Positions 30,662 to 35,952 of a stretch of DNA of 35,952 nucleotides are shown piece by piece. The notes below the pieces were generated by a model that saw nothing but the letters and a program-made list of their open reading frames with translations, was not told where the DNA came from and did no database searches. The position numbers and the translations under genes are program-made. The DNA comes from Nocardia jinanensis (lineage in GTDB: Bacteria > Actinomycetota > Actinomycetes > Mycobacteriales > Mycobacteriaceae): positions 1 through 35,952 of the forward strand of contig NZ_BMMH01000039.1 in assembly GCF_014645735.1 (NCBI RefSeq). Reading direction: 5' to 3'. Within the stretch, counting starts at the first letter, position 1. Each line of letters starts with the position of its first letter.

Positions 30662-31469
30662 AGGACCGCGGGCCGATCCCGGACCTTCGCGTCGCCATCG
30701 TGGCAACGATACTTACGACAATATCGAGCCGTTGTTCGGCAAACTGGCCGCCCTTCCCGAGGGCGACCGGGCCCGAGCGGACCTGCGCGGCGAGATCATG
30801 CGCCGGTGCCTGCCACTGGCCGAGCATATCGCCCGCAGGTTTTCCGGCCGCGGTGAGAACTACGACGATCTCCTCCAGGTTGCCCGGCTGGGCCTGGTGA
30901 ACGCGGTGGACCGCTTCGACGTCTCGCGTGGCTCGTCGTTCCTCTCCTTCGCCGTCCCCACCATCATGGGTGAAGTCCGCCGGCATTTCCGGGACAACAC
31001 CTGGTCGGTCCGGGTGCCGCGGCGGGTCAAGGAACTACAGCTGAATCTGGGCCCCACCGTCGAGATCCTGTCGCAACGGCTGGGGCGGGTGCCGCGTGCC
31101 AAGGAGATCGCCGCGGAACTCGATATCGATGTGGTGGAGGTTACGCAGGCTCTCATCGCGGGCAACGCCTACCAGGCGTCCTCGCTGGACGCGCCCGCCA
31201 CCGGGGAGGACAGCGAGAGTTCGGCTTTACCGCTCGTGGAATCGCTGGGCGCCGAGGAACCGTCCTACGGCTGGCTCGAGGACTATCTCGCGATCGAACC
31301 GCTGCTGGGCGAGCTGTCGGAGCGGGAGCGTCACGTCCTGCGGATGCGGTTCTTCGAATCCCGCACCCAATCGCAGATCGCCGCGGAACTCGGGGTATCC
31401 CAGATGCACATCTCGCGGATTCTGTCCCGCACGCTCGGCTGGCTCCGCGATCAGGCGTTGCGCGACTGA
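30651..31469 (+). CDS. sigF: SigF/SigB-family RNA polymerase sigma factor
   Basis: A 272-residue general-stress sigma factor of the SigB/SigF/SigG group. Region 2 reads AEHIARRFSGRGENYDDLLQ, ARLGLVNAVDRFDVSRGSSF, FAVPTIMGEVRRHFRDNTWS; region 3 includes VRVPRRVKELQLNLGPTVEI; region 4 reads LSERERHVLRMRFFESRTQS with helix-turn-helix IAAELGVSQMHISRILSRTL. ATG 30651 follows AGGAGG. It is controlled by the upstream anti-sigma factor, and the perfect GTTT-N15-GGGTAT promoter shows self-activation. It likely also serves the divergent peptide/iron-enzyme operon. Confidence 0.93.
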   Translation: MADEGPRADPGPSRRHRGNDTYDNIEPLFGKLAALPEGDRARADLRGEIMRRCLPLAEHIARRFSGRGENYDDLLQVARLGLVNAVDRFDVSRGSSFLSFAVPTIMGEVRRHFRDNTWSVRVPRRVKELQLNLGPTVEILSQRLGRVPRAKEIAAELDIDVVEVTQALIAGNAYQASSLDAPATGEDSESSALPLVESLGAEEPSYGWLEDYLAIEPLLGELSERERHVLRMRFFESRTQSQIAAELGVSQMHISRILSRTLGWLRDQALRD

Positions 31470-31486
31470 TCCGTCCGGCGTGCGGC

Positions 31487-32026
31487 TCAGCCCGCGGTGG
31501 CCGGATTCGTGTGCCCGGTAGAGGTGCGGGAGAGGATGCCGCGGACGAATGCGGCCTGGCCCGCGTGCTGCAAGTCGTCGGCGATCACGCTGACCAGGCG
31601 TACCCCCATGGTGACGGGCGGATCCCAGTTCGTATCGACGACCGCGTCGAGATCCCGGTCCTGCAGGGCTGCCAGGAACCGGACCGTCTGCGCGTGCACG
31701 GCGTCGTGGTAACCGATGAGCAGTTCGGGTGGCGCGCTGATCAGGGGCACTTCGGCGGGAGTGTCGCCGTAGCCGGTGGCGTTCCGGTCGATCGGCAAGG
31801 CGAAACGCTCGTACCAGCCGCGCCCCGTCCACAGCGCTTCCGTGTGCTGGAGTTCCGCCAGATGTTCGTCCTGCACCCGCGTGAGATGCCAGACCAGCCA
31901 GGCGATGGTGTTGGCGCCCGGATCGAGACGATGGTTCAGCGCGTCCTCGTCGAGTCCGTCCACCGCGTCGTGGACCACTCCGCGGATCCGGTCGAAGGCG
32001 TCGGTGAGTATCTCGGCACTGTTCAT
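31487..32026 (-). CDS. DinB-family protein
   Basis: The 179-residue protein is a four-helix DinB/DUF664-type protein. Metal-binding His residues are likely in LVWHLTRVQDEH (helix two) and DDLQHAGQAAFVRG (C-terminal helix), with a further His/Asp in GYHDAVHAQT. In actinobacteria this fold includes mycothiol-dependent transferases, so a thiol-transfer role is possible but not shown. GGAGACAGGA lies before ATG 32026. It ends 17 bases from sigF (convergent) and is divergent from the NTF2-like gene across a gap that holds a KstR-like box. Confidence 0.87.
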   Translation of the reverse strand: MNSAEILTDAFDRIRGVVHDAVDGLDEDALNHRLDPGANTIAWLVWHLTRVQDEHLAELQHTEALWTGRGWYERFALPIDRNATGYGDTPAEVPLISAPPELLIGYHDAVHAQTVRFLAALQDRDLDAVVDTNWDPPVTMGVRLVSVIADDLQHAGQAAFVRGILSRTSTGHTNPATAG

Positions 32027-32160
32027 TCCTGTCTCCGTCGCTCCTCGGGCGCTGCAGTGCGGCGGCCGGGTGCCGCGGACTGTCGTCCGGTGTCGGCGCA
32101 GTACCACGGTTCGCGTTCGGCAAACGCGGACGGGCCCGGGCCAGGACGGCGGGGAGAAAA

Positions 32161-32174
32161 TAGAACATGTTCTT
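32161..32174. promoter_or_regulatory. KstR-like operator
   Basis: TAGAACATGTTCTT contains the perfect palindrome AGAACATGTTCT. It fits the TnnAACnnGTTnnA box of KstR, the TetR repressor of cholesterol genes in mycobacteria, Rhodococcus and Nocardia, except for the last base. It lies 34 bases before the NTF2-like ATG. Confidence 0.5.
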
Positions 32175-32207
32175 GCCGTGCTGGGGTCGCCGTGCCATGG
32201 TGACTCC

Positions 32208-32687
32208 ATGGATCTGCAGGCACTCGAACTACTCCGCGGACTCAAGTACCGGTACTTCCGCACCCTGGATCTGAAGCAGTGGGACGATTTCGCCGCCACG
32301 CTGGACCCCGAGATCGAAGCTCGCTACGGCACGCACGCGATGGGCAAGGAACTCACCCTCGACGGTCGCGACGCGGTGGTGGGGTTCATGCGCGAGAACA
32401 TGGGCCCCGGCATCGTCACCACCCATGTGGCCAACCATCCGGAGATCACCGTCGACGGTGATACCGCGACCGGCAGCTGGCTGTTCGAGGACACCGTGCT
32501 CGCGACCGATTTCGGAGTGCTGATCCGGGGTGCCGGGTACTACACCGACCGCTACCGCCGTGGCGCCGATGGGATCTGGCGTATTCACGCGACTTCCTAC
32601 GTGCGGATCTATGAATCCTCGCAGTCGCTGGCCGATACCCCCAGTCATACGTTGCTCAGCAATATGTGGGCAGCGGATCCGAGCTGA
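32208..32687 (+). CDS. NTF2-like (SnoaL/ketosteroid-isomerase-type) protein
   Basis: The 159-residue protein has the NTF2-like pattern: LELLRGLKYRYFRTLDLKQW, DDFAATLDPEIEARYG, GPGIVTTHVANHPEITVDGD, TATGSWLFEDTV and a C-terminal GADGIWRIHATSYVRIYE. Such cone-shaped folds include steroid isomerases and dehydratases; the residues that would decide the reaction cannot be fixed by eye. The KstR-like box in its promoter region favours a steroid-related role (inference). ATG 32208 is the only sensible start; the ribosome site is poor. It meets the convergent alcohol dehydrogenase gene five bases after its stop. Confidence 0.85.
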   Translation: MDLQALELLRGLKYRYFRTLDLKQWDDFAATLDPEIEARYGTHAMGKELTLDGRDAVVGFMRENMGPGIVTTHVANHPEITVDGDTATGSWLFEDTVLATDFGVLIRGAGYYTDRYRRGADGIWRIHATSYVRIYESSQSLADTPSHTLLSNMWAADPS

Positions 32688-32692
32688 GCCCG

Positions 32693-33733
32693 TCAGGGCA
32701 CCAGGACCGCGCGACCCCGGATCCTGCCTTGTTCCAATAGTTCGTAGGCGCGGGCGCCCTCGTCGAGAGGGAACTGCTGGGTGTGCGCGGTGATGCGGCC
32801 GTCCCGGGCCAGCGCGATACTGTCGATGAGATCGCGTTTGGTGCCGCCGTATGACTTGCGTACCGTCGCGCCCCACGGCAGACCGGGCCCACCCGCCGGG
32901 CCCGCGGTGATCTCCGGGTTCCCGTCGCCCAGCCCGATCATCCGGTAGGCCCCGTTCGGGCCCACCGATTCGACCGAGAGTTTCGCGGTCGCGTCCACCC
33001 CGACGAAATCGAATACGGCCTCCGCGCCGCGGCCGCCGGTCATGGCGAGGATCCGGGCCGCGGTCTCCGCATCAGCCGCCAGCCCCTCGTGCGCACCGCA
33101 TTCCGCGGCCAGCTCGAGCTTGTCCGGATCGGTGTCCACCGCGATCACCCGCACCGGAGTGATCGCGCGCAGGATCTGGATACCGACGTGGCCGAGGCCC
33201 CCGGCGCCGATCACCACGGCAGTCGCGCCGGGGTAGAGCTGATCGCGCGCGCCGCGGATGGCGTGATAGCTGGTCAGTGCGGCGTCGGCCAGCGGCGCGG
33301 CGGCCACGAAATCCATCTCACCGATCGGCACGAAGGAATTCGCCGGTACGGCAACATATTCGGCCATTCCCCCGTCGGGGCCGAGGCCGGGACAGGGTGG
33401 CATGGCGACCCGCCCGGCCGCCCGGCACACATTCTCGTTCCCGCTGGCGCATTCGGGGCAGTGTCCGCACGACCAGCACAGGTACACCACCCCGCGTTCC
33501 CCGGTCTCGCGTCCGCCGACCTGTTCGCCTACGGCGGCGATGGTGCCCGCGATCTCGTGGCCGAGTGTCAGCGGCTCTTCTCGGACCTTGAAGGGGAGAT
33601 GAAGAACATGCAGGTCGGAATGGCAGATCCCGGAGGCGCCGACGCGGATGAGGAGTTCGCCCGGCCCGGGTTCGGGAGTCGGGACCTCGCGGATCTCCAG
33701 AGTGCCGGGTTCGGTGAGTTGCAGCGCTCTCAT
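32693..33733 (-). CDS. Zinc-dependent NAD(P) alcohol dehydrogenase
   Basis: A 346-residue medium-chain dehydrogenase. Catalytic zinc ligands are Cys37 (GICHSDLH) and His59/Glu60 (LGHEIAG); the structural zinc site is Cys89, Cys92, Cys95 and Cys103 in CGHCPECASGNENVC. The cofactor loop is VIGAGGLGHVGIQIL, followed by VDTDPDKLELA, where Asp at the end of strand two suggests NAD rather than NADP. GGAGG lies seven bases before ATG 33733. It is divergent from the flavin monooxygenase and shares with it the operator region at 33.8 kb. Alcohol substrate unknown. Confidence 0.93.
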   Translation of the reverse strand: MRALQLTEPGTLEIREVPTPEPGPGELLIRVGASGICHSDLHVLHLPFKVREEPLTLGHEIAGTIAAVGEQVGGRETGERGVVYLCWSCGHCPECASGNENVCRAAGRVAMPPCPGLGPDGGMAEYVAVPANSFVPIGEMDFVAAAPLADAALTSYHAIRGARDQLYPGATAVVIGAGGLGHVGIQILRAITPVRVIAVDTDPDKLELAAECGAHEGLAADAETAARILAMTGGRGAEAVFDFVGVDATAKLSVESVGPNGAYRMIGLGDGNPEITAGPAGGPGLPWGATVRKSYGGTKRDLIDSIALARDGRITAHTQQFPLDEGARAYELLEQGRIRGRAVLVP

Positions 33734-33815
33734 GGGTGTCCTCCCGTTCCGGCCGACTGTGGCGTGCCTCATAAGCTAGGCCGCCGCGCGACCGGCTGAC
33801 AAGAGTTGATTTTTA

Positions 33816-33829
33816 TTGACACATGTCAA
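33816..33829. promoter_or_regulatory. Inverted repeat TTGACA-CA-TGTCAA
   Basis: Six-base arms TTGACA and TGTCAA with a two-base gap lie in an A/T-rich patch between the divergent dehydrogenase and monooxygenase genes. This is the size and shape of a TetR-family operator, and a TetR gene ends the monooxygenase operon. TTGACA could also be part of a -35. Confidence 0.55.
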
Positions 33830-33848
33830 ATCCGCCCCTAGTGTCCAT

Positions 33849-33862
33849 GTGACCGGTGTCAC
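33849..33862. promoter_or_regulatory. Second inverted repeat GTGAC-CGGT-GTCAC
   Basis: Five-base arms GTGAC and GTCAC flank CGGT, 20 bases downstream of the first inverted repeat and sharing its TGAC/GTCA core. It may be a second, weaker site for the same regulator. Confidence 0.4.
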
Positions 33863-33905
33863 TCACCGCGTCGGTACAGCACCACGCCGTGCTCCAGGAG
33901 GTCGT

Positions 33906-35249
33906 ATGTCACAGCCCACCGTCGCCCTCGTCGGAGCCGGTATCAGCGGCCTGACCACCGGAAAAATGCTGGGTGACTACGGCATTGCGTACACCTGCTT
34001 CGAAGCCTCCGACCGTATCGGCGGGAATTGGGCATTCGGCAATCCGAACGGGCATTCCAGTGCCTACCGCTCATTGCATATCGACACCTCGTACCAGCTC
34101 TCGTTCCGTGACTATCCGATGCCGGAGTCCTATCCCGACTTCCCGCACCACAGCCTCATCAAGGAGTACCTCGAGAGCTATGCCGCGGCCTTCGACCTGA
34201 AAGGCGCCATCGAATTCGGCAATCCGGTCGAACACGCCCGGCCCGCGGCGGGCGGCGGCTGGGATATCGAGACACGGGCCGGCGGGACGCGCCGATTCGA
34301 TCTGCTCGTGGTGGCCAACGGGCACCACTGGGACCCACGGTTCCCGGATTTCCCCGGGGAGTTCACTGGGGAATCCATCCACTCCCACGCCTATATCGAC
34401 CCGCGTACGCCGCTGGATCTCCACGGTAAGCGCATCCTGATCGTCGGTATCGGTAACAGTGCCGCCGATATCGCCGTCGAATTATCCTCGCGCAGTACGG
34501 AAAACGACGTCTGGCTGTCGACCCGGTCGAGTGCCTGGGTGGTGCCGAAATATTTCGCGGGCACCCCGGCCGACCGTTACTTCCGCACCGTGCCCTATGT
34601 GCCGCTGGCCTGGCAGCGCAAGATCACCCAGTTCTTCACTCCGTTCGTATCGGGTGATCCGGTGAAATACGGGCTGCCCGCTCCGAATCACAAATTCTTC
34701 GAGGCGCATCCCACCCAATCGGTGGAGTTGCCACTGCGGCTCGGTTCCGGAGATATCGTCGCGAAACCGAATATCAGCCGGTTGGACGGCGCCACCGTGC
34801 ATTTCGAGGACGGGACGGCGAAGGATTTCGACGTCATCATCTACTGCACGGGCTACAACATCACGTTCCCGTTCTTCGATCCGGAGTTCCTCAGTGCCCC
34901 GGACAACCGGATCTCGCTGTACAAACGCATTTTCGCGACGGGTATCGACGACCTCGCCTTCGTGGGATTCGCGCAGCCGTTCCCCACTCTGTTCCCGTTC
35001 GTCGAATGCCAGGCCCGCCTGGTGGCCGCCTACGCGGCCGGGCACTATCGGCCACCGCCGGCGGAGGCGATGCACCGGGTCATCGCGGCCGATCAGCAGC
35101 GCTTCACCGGCCATGTGGTGGACCGGCCCCGGCACACCCAGCAGCTGGACTACTGGGTCTACGAACGCGATCTGCGACTCGCCGAATTGCCCGCCGGACT
35201 ACGCCGGGCCCGCGCGCAGGGACCGGTACCGGTGGGACAGGCCGGATGA
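33906..35249 (+). CDS. Flavin-dependent monooxygenase (FMO type)
   Basis: The 447-residue protein has the FAD-binding VALVGAGISGLTTGKML at the N-terminus, FEASDRIGGNWAFGN, the FMO fingerprint FTGESIHSHAY (F-x-G-x-x-x-H), the NADPH-binding GIGNSAADIAVELSSRS, and the C-terminal CTGYNITFPFF. Class-B monooxygenases oxygenate soft heteroatoms or make esters from ketones. The fingerprint lacks the x-x-x-(F/Y)-P ending of typical Baeyer-Villiger enzymes. AGGAGG precedes ATG 33906. The stop overlaps the TetR start (ATGA), a layout similar to ethA with ethR but on one strand. Confidence 0.92.
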   Translation: MSQPTVALVGAGISGLTTGKMLGDYGIAYTCFEASDRIGGNWAFGNPNGHSSAYRSLHIDTSYQLSFRDYPMPESYPDFPHHSLIKEYLESYAAAFDLKGAIEFGNPVEHARPAAGGGWDIETRAGGTRRFDLLVVANGHHWDPRFPDFPGEFTGESIHSHAYIDPRTPLDLHGKRILIVGIGNSAADIAVELSSRSTENDVWLSTRSSAWVVPKYFAGTPADRYFRTVPYVPLAWQRKITQFFTPFVSGDPVKYGLPAPNHKFFEAHPTQSVELPLRLGSGDIVAKPNISRLDGATVHFEDGTAKDFDVIIYCTGYNITFPFFDPEFLSAPDNRISLYKRIFATGIDDLAFVGFAQPFPTLFPFVECQARLVAAYAAGHYRPPPAEAMHRVIAADQQRFTGHVVDRPRHTQQLDYWVYERDLRLAELPAGLRRARAQGPVPVGQAG

Positions 35250-35935
35250 CCACTCGGTCCCGGACCGACCGCCGGGCTCCGCAGCGCGGTGACCAGCGGC
35301 GCAGCGCTCTGCTGGCGGCGCTGGACGAACTGCTGCGCGATAACGGCGGTCAGCTCGAACCCATCAATATCGCCGAGATCTCGCGGCGTGCCGGGCTGAC
35401 CCGATCCGCTTTCTACTTCTACTTCGAGAACAAGGCGGCGGCCGTGGCGGCTGCGCTGGAGCAGACCTACGAGGAAGTCTTCGCGGTCAACGACATCCTC
35501 GTCGGGAGCGGGGCGCCCGCCGAACGTATCGAGCGGACCATCCGCGGGCTCATCGAGTTCTGGGACCGCAACCGTCATCTCTACAGCGCGGTACTGGCCG
35601 CGCGCAGCTCCTCACCGGGAGTGCGTGATATGTGGGAATCCGATCGCCAGGCCTTCATCCCCTCCATCGCGGCCATGATCGAATCCGAACGCGCGGCCGG
35701 TCGTGCCCCGGCCGGTGGTGATGCCACTGCCGTCGCCGATGTACTGCTCCTGCTCAACGAGCGCCTGCTCGAGCGGCTGACTCTCGCCGCCGAACTGGAC
35801 CGCGAGCGCTATATCGAATCGGTGGTCACCGTCTGGCTGCGGTCGATCTACGGCACCGTCCCCGGCCTGGCCGCACCCACCACAGCGAGGAGCTTCCCAA
35901 TGAAGATGTCAAGCCCGGGAGATGAGTCCCGGTGA
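35246..35935 (+). CDS. TetR-family regulator
   Basis: The 229-residue protein has an Arg-rich start and a TetR helix-turn-helix at about 38-65: EPINIAEISRRAGLTRSAFY, FYFENKAAAVAAALEQ. The ligand domain is helical (IRGLIEFWDRNRHLYSAVLA, MIESERAAGRAP) and recalls EthR-type regulators. It is translationally coupled to the flavin monooxygenase and most simply controls that gene and the divergent dehydrogenase through the inverted repeats at 33.8 kb. The inducer is unknown. Confidence 0.9.
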   Translation: MTTRSRTDRRAPQRGDQRRSALLAALDELLRDNGGQLEPINIAEISRRAGLTRSAFYFYFENKAAAVAAALEQTYEEVFAVNDILVGSGAPAERIERTIRGLIEFWDRNRHLYSAVLAARSSSPGVRDMWESDRQAFIPSIAAMIESERAAGRAPAGGDATAVADVLLLLNERLLERLTLAAELDRERYIESVVTVWLRSIYGTVPGLAAPTTARSFPMKMSSPGDESR

Positions 35936-35952
35936 TGAGATCAGGCTGCGGC
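35935..35952 (+). CDS. Possible start of the next gene (cut by the window end)
   Basis: An ATG at 35935 overlaps the TetR stop as TGATG and opens MRSGCG before the window ends. The overlap style matches the rest of this region, and a GGGAG occurs about 15 bases upstream, but six codons are not enough to judge. Confidence 0.25.

Overview
This is high-GC actinobacterial DNA, most likely from Nocardia or a close mycolic-acid-containing relative. GTG starts are frequent, stop and start codons overlap as GTGA or ATGA, and the first half follows the gene order of the Mycobacterium tuberculosis Rv1691-Rv1713 block. The genus call rests on gene content and order recalled from memory, not on a search.

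The window opens in the spacer ahead of a 5S rRNA gene that ends in a strong hairpin terminator. The conserved block (about 0.4-19.7 kb) follows. It holds an Arg/Gly-rich TPR-like protein, a GyrI-like protein (minus strand), a HAD phosphatase, a small conserved protein, tlyA, nadK, recN, an SRPBCC protein (minus strand), steA, pyrG, a NUDIX ADP-ribose hydrolase, xerD, parA, scpA, scpB, rluB, cmk and der. They serve rRNA modification, NADP and CTP supply, DNA repair, chromosome segregation and condensation, and ribosome assembly. The mctB/steB gene normally found between steA and pyrG is missing here.

From 19.7 to 24.5 kb the content is more variable. A possible zinc-ribbon ORF (minus strand), an HSL-type hydrolase, a four-helix membrane protein with a long polar tail, a DUF1992 protein, an NTF2-like protein and a CsbD-like stress protein lie here.

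From 28.6 down to 24.5 kb an apparent minus-strand operon runs: a 26-residue peptide, a haem-oxygenase-like iron redox enzyme, a HemK-like methyltransferase, a CDGSH iron-sulfur protein, a DUF6480-like membrane peptide, a nucleotidyltransferase, a BON protein and a metallophosphoesterase. A sigma-F/sigma-B-type promoter (GTTT-N15-GGCTAT) precedes the peptide. Divergent from it are a STAS protein, a PAS-ANTAR protein and an rsbW-sigF pair with a perfect GTTT-N15-GGGTAT promoter, so this segment looks like a general-stress island. The last 4.5 kb hold a DinB protein, an NTF2-like protein behind a KstR-like box, a zinc alcohol dehydrogenase, and a flavin monooxygenase coupled to a TetR regulator.

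Two features stand out as least explained. One is a pair of in-frame tandem repeats (75 bp before scpB, 69 bp before the HSL-type hydrolase) in which each unit carries its own Shine-Dalgarno sequence and ATG. The other is the stress-promoter-driven peptide/iron-enzyme/methyltransferase/CDGSH operon.
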